Position numbers and translations under genes: made by a program. From assembly GCF_011806575.1 (NCBI RefSeq), contig NZ_JAATOO010000013.1, forward strand, positions 62,001 to 126,000: a DNA stretch of 64,000 nucleotides, read 5' to 3'. Each line of letters opens with the position of its first letter. Positions within the stretch are counted from its first letter, which is position 1. This document shows positions 18,549-28,389 of this stretch, piece by piece. Under the pieces are notes generated by a model. It was given only the letters and a program-made list of their open reading frames with translations, searched no databases and was not told the DNA's origin. The stretch is from Vibrio hepatarius. GTDB lineage: Bacteria; Pseudomonadota; Gammaproteobacteria; Enterobacterales; Vibrionaceae.

Positions 18549-18949
18549 GCCTGACCTAAGTTCATACTTTTAGTACGTATTATTTTAGTTTGTGTTGATG
18601 ATTTTGTTATTTGTAATGTTTAATATTTAAGATCTGGCGCAAATAATGATACCGTAAACATGCGGACGAGCGAGCGTTTCCCTCTCAGAGTCCACTCTGG
18701 CAGTCCTCATAAACCTCATAAAAGAAAATCGGTAAATGACGATCACTACAATGTGTGTGGAATCGTAATTCTCGCCTGCTTGGTTTCTGTTCTGCTTGAT
18801 TCATCAATGATTGTCACCACTTAGTCTGCTCCTATTTTTGTGTCCGTACATGATATTTCCACCCATGTCTGCCATTGTGAACGCAGGAATACCAAACCTT
18901 GACCACATAGAGCTTAGAGCTTAGAGCTTAGAGCTCAATTAAAATGGGC
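18549..18949. other. Intergenic region at the edge of the conjugation remnant
   Basis: No gene is supported. It contains four perfect tandem copies of TAGAGCT (18908-18935) immediately before the 3' end of the transfer-locus remnant. I saw no attachment site or tRNA. Confidence 0.4.
18908..18935. repeat. Heptanucleotide tandem repeat (TAGAGCT)x4
   Basis: Four uninterrupted copies of TAGAGCT, 28 bases in all, at the outer edge of the transfer remnant. Confidence 0.9.
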
Positions 18950-19486
18950 TCAATGTTTAGTAGACCCTTCGGTATAGGGGTTACCAAAGCGGTCGAAGTA
19001 GTAGTTTTCGCCGTACTTACGGCCGTTTTGAAACGTTTCCACGTAGCTGATGGTACGAGCGCAATCGCTGGGACGTGAGGTGCTTTGTTTCTGGTAAATG
19101 TGACAGCGTTGGTCTTTGATGATTTGGCTCGGCTTTATCTCGGTTTTTACGCATCGGTGTTCGTCTTTGCTGGTTTCCCATCTCACACATTCACTGCGTG
19201 GCGGAACATAGGCGGCGTGGCCGCTGCGTGTGGTCATATCAAGCTCATTGGATGAGAAGCCATTTGGTATCTTCCCTGAGAAGAGATAAGAGGAGAAGCG
19301 AGGCAAAGGGGGCTTTAATCTCTTAATACGTTTTTTAAAAGCGTTTTTTGCATCGCCACAACCGCTCGGAAAGCCTGTAGGTAAGCGAAGCCAAATGGCA
19401 CACTCATCGTCGTTGGTGGCGTGAGCGGGGTGAACAGGCAATAAATATACGACGGTGATAGCGATCACCAAGCGTTTATGTGTCAT
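18950..19486 (-). CDS. Exported protein of unknown function linked to the transfer locus
   Basis: A 178-residue protein with a signal peptide (LVIAITVVYLLPVHPAHA) and six or more cysteines (ECAIWLRLPTGFPSGCGDA; CVRWETSKDEHRC; CHIYQKQ; DCARTI), as expected for a disulfide-bonded periplasmic protein. It lies ten bases downstream of the virD4 remnant on the same strand. Proteins with the AIWLxLPTGFPxGCG opening are, as I recall, found near plasmid transfer genes, but I know no assigned function. The reading frame is intact, unlike most of its neighbours. Confidence 0.6.
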   Translation of the reverse strand: MTHKRLVIAITVVYLLPVHPAHATNDDECAIWLRLPTGFPSGCGDAKNAFKKRIKRLKPPLPRFSSYLFSGKIPNGFSSNELDMTTRSGHAAYVPPRSECVRWETSKDEHRCVKTEIKPSQIIKDQRCHIYQKQSTSRPSDCARTISYVETFQNGRKYGENYYFDRFGNPYTEGSTKH

Positions 19487-19496
19487 AGTACGTTCC

Positions 19497-20975
19497 TCAA
19501 GGTAAAGGAAGGAGAGGGATATCTGGAATGTTGGCTTCGGCGTACGTTACCCGCTCAGCAAACACAGGCTCTTCAAAGTAAATGATTTTCTCGGCAATAA
19601 AGGGGCGTTGGTTCTCTTTCAAAATCAGCGAGTGAATACCGAGATCTTTGGCTTTCGGGTGCTTTTCAAAACCCAGTGCAACAATTTCGTGGGGCATCAG
19701 TAATGGACGCCTTAACTCAGTATGGAGGATGGTTTTACTGGCCCCTTTACCCGTGTTGTGGCTGGTTTTCCGTTGCTTTACTGTCTTGGTTCCTAAGGTG
19801 TCAGAGAGGCGCCGAACGTTGTCGTCGACTTCTTTTGGTGGATACACCACTCTTACGCCTACGCCGTGATTTTTACGAATGTTTTGTGCGTATCCACGTC
19901 GATAAACCGCTTCAAGCTGGCCCTCATCTTGATAGATGGTGAGAAATCGAAGGTTTTACCCCGCGGTATAGCTGATGGCTTGTTCGAGTTGTTTAATTCG
20001 CCCAAGGGCGGTGAACTCATCCAGTAGCACAAGGCATTGATATTTCAGCGTGTTATCATGCTCGGGTAGGGTACGCATGTTTTCGGAGATCAACTGTTCA
20101 AAGAACAAGTTGAATAAGGCACCGAAGTTTTTAAGGTTGGCGGGTTGTCAGCCAACATAGATGCTCATCGGTTTTTTGCGCAGTTGGCGAAAGTTAAAAT
20201 CGGAGTCATTGACCGCGGCAGCCGTGACGCGGTCACCGAATATGGCTAATGGACTGAGCAGTGTGCTTTCGACGCTAGAGTAGGTCTCTTCAGCCATCGA
20301 TAAACAGCTATTGAACTCAAAACGCGCATCATCCGAGCTGTAGCTGTGCTTGAGTTCGCGACGACCACCATCAATTCCCCCAAGGTGAAGCACATAAGGC
20401 AGCGAGGGTTTGATCCCGTTTATGGCCTCGGTATCGAACATCCAACAACTGATGCCCTTAAACAGTTTGCCTGCAAGTTCGTTTCAAGTGTTACTTTTCT
20501 TATCCCCAGAAATTGGGTACAAGCTATTGGCAATGTTGAGGATATCCCCCGACGCGAAAGGTTGGGCTTCGACGAACATAGTCATAAGGGTTCCAACGGT
20601 GCGAGCGTAGCTCTTCTCGCGCTCTCGCCTGTTCATTGACAGCAAAGCCGTCTGGGGCAAACAGAAACACCTCTTGACCGCACCGTTTGCGAAACCCGCC
20701 GCTTTTCACCAAGTTCTCGAACTTAATGTCCACGCAAACCAATGAATCCGGGTAGGTGACGCAATTGGGGATCACCATACCGACCCCTTTGCCGCTGAGA
20801 GTTGGGGCGGGTACTTCAACAAATTGTGCGCTTTCAAGTTCGATGAAACGGCCTTTAAAGCGTCCTTTGGGCATTTTACCGAGTAAGATGCTCGGCTTCT
20901 TATTTGGAGCGTTGGGATCTGGGAACAGCCCGGACTGAGCTAAATCCTTATCGGTCGCAAATTTCGCGCCATTTT
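19497..20975 (-). pseudogene. virD4: virD4/traG coupling protein pseudogene, truncated and multiply disrupted
   Basis: Readable pieces, from the 5' side: GAKFATDKDLAQSGLF near 20950, the Walker A segment PTLSGKGVGMVIPN near 20800, DILNIANSLYPISGDKK near 20540, KLFKGISCWMFDTEA near 20450, Walker B LLDEFTALGRI near 20020, and a C-terminal part to 19497. They lie in different frames with in-frame stops near 20152 and 19958 and shifts near 20590 and 20490. The N-terminal transmembrane region is missing, apparently by fusion to the end of virB9. VirD4 proteins are hexameric ATPases that bring the DNA-relaxase complex to the secretion channel; this copy cannot work. Confidence 0.85.
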
Positions 20976-20979
20976 TTGT

Positions 20980-21759
20980 TCATGACTCATCCTCCTTAAT
21001 CACACGAGTCGCGTTGATGGCACTGGCTTTTGGGTTGTGACCAGCGAACTCGACAAAGTGAGAGCGGATCCCTAAGACTCGTTCACCCAAGCGTAAACGG
21101 TACTCACTCGCGACGGAGTGGATCACGATGGTGTCTTGTTCAATGTGGTAGTTCACCAAGGACTCTTTGCCGTCGGCGTTGAGTTGGTAAATCACGGGTA
21201 ACTCCGCATTGTTAGAAAACTTCATGCACGTGAATCGCCCATCGTCCCATGCATAGGCCGGTGCCAATTCTTGATCTCCCCATTTAACGTAACGGAAGTT
21301 GTCGTTGCCATCGCTACAAGGTGGTTTCAGTGTCGCGGTGCTGGTGGGTTTAGGATTGGGATAGCGCATCACCACCACATAAAACGGTTGCTGACTCGTG
21401 AATAATTCGAATGCGTATGTGCGTCCCCCATCACTGACGATCGTTAGGTTCGTGTTGGGTTGGGTTGGGTTGGGTTGCGTTGCTTGGGGTTTAAAGAACA
21501 CGTTATTGCCACGTACATTGAACCCCCATGCTGTCGCATCGCCCATCGCTAAACCAGAATGCTCACCAAGGATGGTTTCATTCTTATCAAGCTGGATGAG
21601 GGTCGCGACACCCGCTTGAGTGCGTATCGCAATCACATCACTCGGATCATAGTCGGCGTAAACAATGCGACGATCTTTGCCTAGATGCGTCGGCAACGTT
21701 AAAGCATGACTAGAAAATGCGAGCAAACAAGTGAGGCATATCACTAGTGGTTTTATCAT
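20980..21759 (-). CDS. virB9: VirB9-like outer-membrane core component of type IV secretion
   Basis: A 259-residue protein with a signal peptide (VICLTCLLAFSSHALTL) and the VirB9/TraO architecture: N-terminal beta domain (RIVYADYDPSDVIAIRTQAG), a variable linker with QPNPTQPNTN, and a C-terminal domain with NFRYVKWG and the AWDDGRFTCMKFSN segment typical of the VirB7-binding region. Its start overlaps virB8. The linker is encoded partly by a TTGGG pentanucleotide repeat (21455-21474). Its stop overlaps an ATG that runs out after 11 codons, where virB10 should start. Confidence 0.88.
   Translation of the reverse strand: MIKPLVICLTCLLAFSSHALTLPTHLGKDRRIVYADYDPSDVIAIRTQAGVATLIQLDKNETILGEHSGLAMGDATAWGFNVRGNNVFFKPQATQPNPTQPNTNLTIVSDGGRTYAFELFTSQQPFYVVVMRYPNPKPTSTATLKPPCSDGNDNFRYVKWGDQELAPAYAWDDGRFTCMKFSNNAELPVIYQLNADGKESLVNYHIEQDTIVIHSVASEYRLRLGERVLGIRSHFVEFAGHNPKASAINATRVIKEDES
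21455..21474. repeat. Pentanucleotide repeat TTGGG x4 inside virB9
   Basis: Four perfect TTGGG units in the coding sequence encode the PNPTQPN-type linker on the minus strand. A gain or loss of one unit would shift the frame. Confidence 0.85.
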
Positions 21760-22511
21760 TGGATCGCCCTGTTTTCTTGATAACTGGTGACTTGGAAACC
21801 AAGCGGGTTGAGTTGTCGTTCTGACTCCTTGGTGATTTCCTTGAGGTAATCAAACGTTATGGTGGCGCTCCATTTGGTGGGTCGATAACTGCTGTCGGGG
21901 CTATCGTCACTATTGAGCACTACTTTAGTAAACGACACCTGCGCCAGCCTTTGATCCTGGCGAGTCGGCAGAAATGAAATCGCGACGTCTTCTAAGTGGA
22001 TTTTTTTATAGTCTTTAAACACGGCAACAGGCGAGTTTTTTGCACGCAATTGCCCACTGTAGGCATTGAAAACATCATCACGACTCGTGAGCTTGATGTA
22101 GTCGAACGCATCCTGAACGGTCTGCCATTGGTAGGAGCCGCGAGTGGTGACGTAACGATGTAGCCAATGCTTATCCAGCACTTCGCCGTACGTCATTTGC
22201 TTGGCGTCCGAAAGCGGATGGATCAGCTGGGTCACGCCGGTTTGTGGGTCGATAAAAAGCAGCCGATAATCTACGGTTTTAAGCGGCATCATCACCACAA
22301 TCGCGAACCCCAGTAGTAGCGTGAGTACACCTGATCCCGCCGTGATTATCCATGCAGATTTCGCCGATTGCTTGGCGATTTCGACTCGGTCTTGCTCGAA
22401 CTTTTTGATCTCCTTGAGGTAGAGATCAGCTTGTTTTTGATGTTTGGCACTGGGTGTTTTTTCAGCCTTGGCGTGATTGCGTTCCAAAGCAGAATCAATG
22501 GGTGTCCTCAT
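21756..22511 (-). CDS. virB8: VirB8-like inner-membrane core component of type IV secretion
   Basis: A 251-residue bitopic protein: charged cytoplasmic N-terminus, one TM segment (AWIITAGSGVLTLLLGFAIV, about residues 54-73) and a periplasmic NTF2-like domain (LFIDPQTGVTQ; YVTTRGSYQWQTVQDAFDYIKL; WSATITFDY). The length and layout fit VirB8. GAGGCGCCCA precedes the ATG; the start overlaps the end of virB7 and the stop overlaps the virB9 start. The reading frame is intact. Confidence 0.88.
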   Translation of the reverse strand: MRTPIDSALERNHAKAEKTPSAKHQKQADLYLKEIKKFEQDRVEIAKQSAKSAWIITAGSGVLTLLLGFAIVVMMPLKTVDYRLLFIDPQTGVTQLIHPLSDAKQMTYGEVLDKHWLHRYVTTRGSYQWQTVQDAFDYIKLTSRDDVFNAYSGQLRAKNSPVAVFKDYKKIHLEDVAISFLPTRQDQRLAQVSFTKVVLNSDDSPDSSYRPTKWSATITFDYLKEITKESERQLNPLGFQVTSYQENRAIQ

Positions 22512-22660
22512 TGGGCGCCTCTTTGGGGGTACAAATCTTCAAGATTAACTTTGGGCGGGTTTACCGGGGTGACGTCACCCGCGGGCTCTGGTGGAGGTGG
22601 CGGGGTACTAGCGCAGCCCACACTCAAACACGCCATCAATAAAAGGGGGAACGTCTTCAT
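22508..22660 (-). CDS. virB7: VirB7-like small lipoprotein
   Basis: A 50-residue lipoprotein: signal peptide MKTFPLLLMACLSVG followed by lipobox Cys, then a Pro-rich segment and a conserved-looking end (KVNLEDLYPQRG). I start at ATG 22660, preceded by AAAAGGAACTGA, rather than an upstream in-frame codon. The position between virB6 and virB8 and the small size identify it as VirB7, the outer-membrane anchor that binds VirB9. Confidence 0.75.
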   Translation of the reverse strand: MKTFPLLLMACLSVGCASTPPPPPEPAGDVTPVNPPKVNLEDLYPQRGAQ

Positions 22661-22774
22661 TTCAGTTCCTTTTAAAATCCAATAAAGCGCGTTGCGCGCC
22701 GTGCTATTCAAGGTGAGAGACTAGGGCGGTGTTAGCCCGGTCGAATTCGATTTTTGCTTTGGTCGTAGAGAAAT

Positions 22775-23598
22775 TTAGCACCATTGTGTGTGCGCTTTCT
22801 TACACGTTTCGCTGCGTTTTGTCGCACCTGTTGTTAGGTCACTTAGGCTACGCATTCCCATGCCCATATTGGTAACTAAGCCATTAATGCCGGGACCACC
22901 GGAAAGGGAAGCGGTCATGACGGGAATTTGAACAGAAATGAAAATACAGCAGCCAAAAAGAATGAGCGTCATCAAACACGAACCGAACGAGACGTTTTCA
23001 TGCCCGCCGAGCACATCGTTGATCGTCAGATCGAATACACTAAAAGCAAGAGGATAGACAATCGTGAGTAACACGTAGTTCAAACACTGACCTACCCATG
23101 ATTGAAACATCGCTCGGGTAGAGGGAAAGAAGGCGAACATGATAAACAGAGGCCCAAGGATCAGAAGAAACCCCATCATTATTTTTGCGACCAGTAGGTA
23201 GGCGGTTGCGATAAGTAGAAATGGTACATACCCAAATATCACAAGTACCAACAAGATAATCATCAGAAAGGAATCTCCCCAAGAAGCAGCGATACCGAAA
23301 GATACGTTATCCCACAGGCTTTCAATTTTGAGCAGCATAGTGTCGAACATGCCTTGGAGGGCTGCGCCACTGTCGCCTGTCGATGACGTCAAATGGTTCG
23401 CTACCGTATTCCCAGTATTCAATACCATCGGGACGATAGCGGTCATATACCACGATGTGTCGAAAGCAACGGTGGTACAAAGCGCCAATGAACCGATGCC
23501 CCTATCAACGGAGTGATCACATCCGCAAAAAGAACAACCATTGTTCCGATGTTGTCTGTGACGATGGTTGTCACGAAGTTAAATAATTGGTCAAACAT
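22775..23598 (-). pseudogene. virB6: virB6 pseudogene (frameshift near 23490)
   Basis: ATG 23598, preceded by AAGGATGCGCT, gives MFDQLFNFVTTIVTDNIGT and then VITPLIGAS before the frame is lost near 23490. The next frame continues ALCTTVAFDTSWYMTAI and 230 further residues with five to six hydrophobic segments (IILLVLVIFGYVPFLL, LLILGPLFIMFAFFP), ending at 22775. Together they make a VirB6/TrbL-type polytopic channel protein; one base change in length explains the break. The C-terminus is also short and may be damaged. Confidence 0.8.
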
Positions 23599-23663
23599 AG
23601 CGCATCCTTAGGAAGTGACTCCTGATTCGTCAGTGGCCGCATTTTGTCTGTAATGGCATGCTT

Positions 23664-24327
23664 TTACGCGCTTTTTAAAGGAATGCCGTCGCCAAACACT
23701 TGTTGTTTTAGCTGCAAACTTCGTTGTTGGGCCTCAAGCGTTTGTTGTTGGTCCAGCATTGATGAGATCCATCATGCGTTGCTCGTTTTGCATCCGCATG
23801 GTTTCAAAGTGAATGCTGTTGGCTAAGTATTCTTTGGCCGCGGGCGTAGTTGCCGTTCCGAATTGTGCGAGGAGTTGACTCATGCGTTTGTTGCGTTCCG
23901 TGTTCCGTTCGTAAAGCATTTCTTGGAAACGAAGTTGCTTCAATTGCAGATCGTAGCGCCTCTGTATGATTGGGGTGTCGGAGTACAGGTCGAATTCAGA
24001 ACGTAAGTCAGATATATCGTCAATCGCGTCATACAAATCACGGTAAGCGCGCAGGTCAATTACATCGTTTAAGTTTGGGTCGTTGAGAATTTCTTCAAAC
24101 CCATAGTGGCCTTCTACCATCGACTTGTAGTGCTCGGCTTGGCGTTTCAACTGGATGAGACGATTGCGAGCTTCGCTGATTGACTGGGCAAACTCTTGCG
24201 CTCGCTGTGCGCTATCGGCCACCATTTGAGTGATGCCTGCGACGTCAACAACGGGAATTCCCGATGCGAGTGTCGATGCGCTGATTGCTAACGTCACACA
24301 CATCGCAAATGAGGTTCGCTTAAGCAT
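23664..24327 (-). pseudogene. virB5: virB5 pseudogene (C-terminal frameshift near 23755)
   Basis: ATG 24327 with AGGAGGTAATC upstream gives a signal peptide (CVTLAISASTLASG) and a VirB5-type helical protein (QMVADSAQRAQEFAQSI; EARNRLIQLKRQAEHYKSM) ending prematurely at MMDLINAGPTTNA. In the next frame the missing tail is readable as QTLEAQQRSLQLKQQVFGDG followed by IPLKSA and a stop at 23664. A single-base indel at about 23755 explains this. VirB5 is a minor pilus component at the pilus tip. Confidence 0.82.
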
Positions 24328-24329
24328 GA

Positions 24330-26690
24330 TTACCTCCTTTTCAATAGTTCGGGAATCCACCGTTCGGGGGCGTTGCCTAACTCGGAGCGCAGAGACTCGC
24401 TCAATACAATGTCATCGGTAGATCCGGAGATGATCGGTAGAAACTCATCAAACCCACCTAAGTCCAGCTTGGCGAAGCAACTGGTGTTGAACTGTTTAAT
24501 GAGCAGCGTACGACTTTGCTTGTCGAGCGCTTTGAGTTTGGTGAACTCACCCAGTGTCAGGTTGCATCGCTGCTCACCCAGTGTCAGGTTGCATCGCTGG
24601 TAGGCGCTGTACTCTGCATCAGGGTTTGGTAAGTACACTTTGGTGGCGGTCTGTTGGACGATAGCGGGGAAGATGTCACATTCAATGGCATCCTCCGGTG
24701 ATTGTGAGGACAACACCATGAACTCATTCATCAAACGGCCAGTTTTCAACGTACGCTTCATTACCGCCTGAGTAAGAGGGAAGTTGGCAGGCATCCAGAA
24801 CTCTTCAACGATGGTCTGTAGTAGCTTGCCGGACTCTTGCATGAGCTCTTTAAGGAAGAACAAACACGCTAAGAGAGGTTCGCTCGCAGGGTGAATGTAC
24901 CCGTTGGATTCCTTTTCAAGTAATAGCGTTGAATCAAAGCCAATACGGTCCATGGTTTTGGGGTTGAAGAGGTTCCGAGGTGAGTCTAGGCACCAGGCCA
25001 GTTTACCATCCTCACTACGACACCACTTACTGAGCCTGAGACGTAAGTCGGGCATTTGGATGGATTGCAGCATCATACTGAGCCCACGCATTGGTAAGTC
25101 AAAGTGCATCACACTATCAATCGCGTCCTTGATTTCCTTTTCATCATGGGCGTTGACGTGTCCCCGCGTATCTTGTGCCAGTCGGCAGACCAGACGGTTC
25201 AAAAAGCTCACTAGCTTGGGGGTATGCTCCAATTGAAAAGGGTTGATACCGGTGTCTTCCCCTTCTTTTATGGCGAAATACTCACCACCAAAAGCACGAA
25301 CAAACAGTTCGGTGGAGCGCTTATAATCAATGCAAAATATTTGCTGATCAAAGCGCGTCAAAAAGCCAGTCAATGTAGCTTCAAGCGTTGTTTTACCTGA
25401 ACCAGACGCACCGAGGATCATAGTGTGTCCCGCGCTTTTTTCGCCAATATTGTTCCTTCCGGCTTCAGAGGCATGGCAGTTGAAGTGAAACAAGGAATTT
25501 GACAAGGTCTTTAGTGGAAGGATAGCACTGCCGTCCCCAATCGGATTGCCGGACGCTTTGCCCGTAGAGTAATTGTGCAGTGACCACGTAGAAGCGAAGT
25601 TGGCGATGGTCCTAGGTGAAGGCTTAACGCGATCTTTCGATGCGGGAAGGGCGCTAAGAAACGAAAACTGTGACTTGAGGTTTGAGCGTTTCAGTACCGT
25701 ACCTTTCGCTAAGAACTGACCATTTAAGTCCGCACTGTCTGCAAGTACTTTCTCGGGTGAATTTCCCATCACGGCTAATGATGCGTGGTAGTCGCCAAAG
25801 CTGACGACACCCGAGGCTACGTAATCTCGTGCCGTGCGTAGTTCGACTAACTCATGCTCGGCATTGTCACCGGATTCGATTAGGTTCATTTGCCTATCAA
25901 TCATTTTTTGCGCTTGGATTCCTTGCATGAAAATCATCGATTGAGTCAGAACGAATTCAGTCGGTTGGCGTAAGATGAAATCCCAAATCCCCATTTCGGT
26001 GGTGGTAGGGAGCGCATCAAGCTCGAAAAAAGTGGCAAACTTAGTTGCCTCGTTATTCGCGTTACGTACTTCGAGTAAGTCGTGTCCGAAATGCCAATCA
26101 CTGTGGCCGATATAGTCCCGCACTTTTTCTGTTGTGAGTGGCTTGGGTTAGTCGTTGTAATTGAGTAAGTACGACAGGAACTCAACATGCTCGCAACGGT
26201 GGTCGTTAGTCACTTCTAACACTTTACAAGAGAAACGCTTCAGTGCTCCTGATGCGGTTTTGAGAATGTCACTAAGCTCGTCTTCGCCTTCCGCTAAGGT
26301 TCCGTCGTAATGGAATACAAAGGTTATGTAGTAATGGATACTGAAAAACTCCTCACCGGAGAAGTCTTGCAGATAGCGATCAGAAAAGCGCTGCATAAAG
26401 TTACTGTCAAAGCAGTAGGTTGCCTCAAAATGTTCTTTGCGTTTAATAATGTGGGTCCACACTGCGAGTTGACTGCCGTACTTTCTGGCGAGGCTGCTGA
26501 GTAAGTTTTTGATCAGTTCAAACGCGGGCATCAGCGTATTGTTCGATTCTGACTCGAAGGGAATGCCACTAAGGCTTAGGGTCGTCATGATTTTTGCATC
26601 GTCCAATGAGATCATGGAACGATTGATCGGGTAGCCATAAGCAGGAAGCCTCTCAGCCAAGGGGATTGTTTTTAAACCATTCACTGACAT
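24330..26690 (-). pseudogene. virB4: virB4 ATPase, interrupted by an in-frame TAA and carrying a 27-bp duplication
   Basis: The frame starts at ATG 26690 (TAGGAGAAAGCAGT upstream) and reads 180 codons to a TAA at 26148-26150. It then continues without shift (PKPLTTEKVRDYIGHSDWH) for about 605 more codons to 24330. The total, near 786 residues, fits VirB4/TraE. Walker A is HTMILGASGSGKTTLEATL, and EEFWMPANFPL marks the Walker B area. Between positions 24546 and 24599 a 27-bp segment is doubled, adding a second copy of the QRCNLTLGE nonapeptide. One nonsense change separates it from an open frame, so decay looks recent, though a GTG at 26123 could allow reinitiation. Confidence 0.88.
24546..24599. 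repeat. Perfect 27-bp tandem duplication within virB4
   Basis: Positions 24546-24572 and 24573-24599 are identical (starting CTCACCCAGTGTCAGG). The duplication keeps the frame and repeats nine residues. Confidence 0.92.
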
Positions 26691-27024
26691 ACTGCTTTCT
26701 CCTAACTGGGTGGCTATCGAAGGACGTAAATGAACTGGTGTTGGACTGGCAACGTAGGCGCGTTAAGAAACCGTTGGCTTGCCATTTCATATCATCGATG
26801 GCTCGGCTGTCTCCCACACTGCGAATGCGGATGTACAGCAGTCCTAAGGCAATAAAGGCCGGAAAACCCAGCCCTTCTATTCCGAAGATAATTAGTCCAC
26901 CCCAACCACTAAACAGCATGCCCAACGTTCCGAGTACCAAAGGAATGACCGGAATGCCTAACATCAACGGCTTACGAGCCAGTGAGTTATAGCTAGCGTA
27001 TTGTGCTCGTTCTTCGTCATACAT
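26653..27024 (-). CDS. virB3: VirB3-like inner-membrane protein
   Basis: About 123 residues starting at ATG 27024 (GGGGGAGCTAATC upstream; MYDEERAQYASYNSLARKPL). Two close hydrophobic segments (LGIPVIPLVLGTLGMLFSG and IEGLGFPAFIALGLL) and a C-terminal cytoplasmic part (MKWQANGFLTRLRCQ) match VirB3/TraD. It follows virB2 with a two-base gap and overlaps the virB4 start by 38 bases, longer than usual, so its C-terminal end may have been altered. VirB3 is a partner of VirB4 in pilus assembly. Confidence 0.8.
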   Translation of the reverse strand: MYDEERAQYASYNSLARKPLMLGIPVIPLVLGTLGMLFSGWGGLIIFGIEGLGFPAFIALGLLYIRIRSVGDSRAIDDMKWQANGFLTRLRCQSNTSSFTSFDSHPVRRKQYVSEWFKNNPLG

Positions 27025-27026
27025 GA

Positions 27027-27344
27027 TTAGCTCCCCCAAATTGGCCATGCGTAAGTGACTGCAGCAACGATGCCGCCAGCGGCTGCCGCTCTCGCGATGC
27101 TGATACCCACATCACCCCACATTTTTTTGTCCAGAAGTGCCAAGATCACCATGACAATGCTGTAAAGCACCACGGCTGACCCGAGGAATCTGTATGCCCA
27201 TGATGCGATTTCATTAACCCAGTTGGTGGCTTCATCTAGGCCGCCTGCGGCCAATACTGGTTGATAAACAAGAATCAGCATCATGGCCACTAGCACAGCT
27301 CGTAGGTTATTGGAGGACGGAATGTTTGAATGGAGAGGTGTCAT
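27027..27344 (-). CDS. virB2: VirB2-like pilin
   Basis: A 105-residue prepilin: a long signal sequence (LRAVLVAMMLILVYQPVLAA) with cleavage expected after VLAA, then a mature chain with two hydrophobic helices (WAYRFLGSAVVLYSIVMVIL; AAAAGGIVAAVTYAWPI). AAAGGAACCTGTCT precedes the ATG. The size, cleavage region and position between virB1 and virB3 identify the major conjugative pilus subunit. The reading frame is intact. Confidence 0.85.
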   Translation of the reverse strand: MTPLHSNIPSSNNLRAVLVAMMLILVYQPVLAAGGLDEATNWVNEIASWAYRFLGSAVVLYSIVMVILALLDKKMWGDVGISIARAAAAGGIVAAVTYAWPIWGS

Positions 27345-27361
27345 AGACAGGTTCCTTTAAA

Positions 27362-27964
27362 TTAATCAGTGAAATCACCAAACACATCCCACACATGGGG
27401 CTGTGTCGGTGGAGATGGTTTTGATGGTTGAGGTGGTTCAGGGAAAGAGTCGTATGATTCCGAAATGATGTCGGAGGGTAATTTCTTCTCTCGGTTGAAT
27501 TTTTCAACGTAACTGAGTCCGTTGGCTCCTTCGCTTTGATAGCCTTGCGTGAAGTTATTGGCGTAATAGCAAGAGGCGGCATCATCTAGTAGTAGTTGGT
27601 GTGCCTTGCTAGGAGTGTTCGCCTTCGCACGGTGGTAACACTTAGCGTAGATGTCCGCTCCGACGTTGATGTTTGTGCAAGGATCAAAGGCGGTTTCAAT
27701 CGTCATGCCGTAAGCAGGGAAGTTTTTGTTGTTGATTTGCATCAGCCCAAGACTGTACCTAAAGCCACGATTGTCTAAGTCTATGGCGATTTGAATCGCT
27801 TCTAGTTTTGTTTTGGGTTGATTGACCGTTTTGACGCCGACTACTCCGATGGCGTAGGGATTTCGAGAGCTTTCTGTATCAATGAGGCGTTTGAGGATAC
27901 TTGCGTCAACTTGGCTTTGGCAGCTATTGAGTAGCGGGATTAGCGCGCTCAGCTCAAGGAGCAT
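27362..27964 (-). CDS. virB1: VirB1-like lytic transglycosylase
   Basis: A 200-residue SLT-domain protein. The catalytic glutamate is in LIDTESSRNPYAIGVV, followed by the SLGLMQINNKNFPAYG motif and an AASCYYANNFTQGYQ stretch. The C-terminus is a Pro-rich tail. I start at ATG 27964 because GGAG lies seven bases before it; the gene then overlaps the upstream small gene by 11 bases. VirB1 enzymes open peptidoglycan locally for assembly of the secretion channel. A weak hydrophobic N-terminus (LLELSALIPLLNSCQS) may serve for export. Confidence 0.85.
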   Translation of the reverse strand: MLLELSALIPLLNSCQSQVDASILKRLIDTESSRNPYAIGVVGVKTVNQPKTKLEAIQIAIDLDNRGFRYSLGLMQINNKNFPAYGMTIETAFDPCTNINVGADIYAKCYHRAKANTPSKAHQLLLDDAASCYYANNFTQGYQSEGANGLSYVEKFNREKKLPSDIISESYDSFPEPPQPSKPSPPTQPHVWDVFGDFTD

Positions 27965-28313
27965 GTGTATGCTCCTGGACGATACCAACTGCGGAGATGG
28001 TTGGATATCGTTGTAAATGATCTTTTAGACGGCGAGAGCACTCTTCAACATAAGTTTTAACGCGGTAATTTCCACGATAGAGGCAGGGGGCCTGCTTTGC
28101 TTTTAGCGTGATAGGAATGTGGACTTTGACCCCAGAACTTTCATTACATAATCGGGTTGAGCAAGGGGCGCTGAAGCGAATGACATGATCTATCACGCGT
28201 AAAGACGCTTCTTTGCGCAAAGTTCTGAAGGATTTGTTCGCCGCTTTTTCTAAAGCTTGGGTCGTTTCTGAATCAAGGATGAGGTTGATGGATGATAATG
28301 TACCGTCTTTCAT
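27954..28313 (-). CDS. Small protein with a possible ribbon-helix-helix N-terminus
   Basis: A 119-residue protein beginning at ATG 28313, preceded by TTAGGAGGAAAA. Residues 8-45 (INLILDSETTQALEKAANKS) have the strand-helix pattern of ribbon-helix-helix DNA-binding proteins. The second half holds three cysteines and a PITLKAKQAPCLYRGNYRVK stretch and does not resemble anything I know. As the gene in front of virB1 it could be a transfer regulator or an envelope accessory protein. This is a tentative reading. Confidence 0.5.
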   Translation of the reverse strand: MKDGTLSSINLILDSETTQALEKAANKSFRTLRKEASLRVIDHVIRFSAPCSTRLCNESSGVKVHIPITLKAKQAPCLYRGNYRVKTYVEECSRRLKDHLQRYPTISAVGIVQEHTHAP

Positions 28314-28389
28314 TTTTCCTCCTAACATCCATTCATGGAATTATTTAGAACAAAAAACGCGATGAGTCGTTGGCCGCTTACCAAAGAAA

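Noticed and set aside
26123-26150. virB4 as two separate intact genes
   Set aside because: The two parts are in the same frame around one TAA and together give the normal VirB4 length, so a nonsense mutation is simpler.
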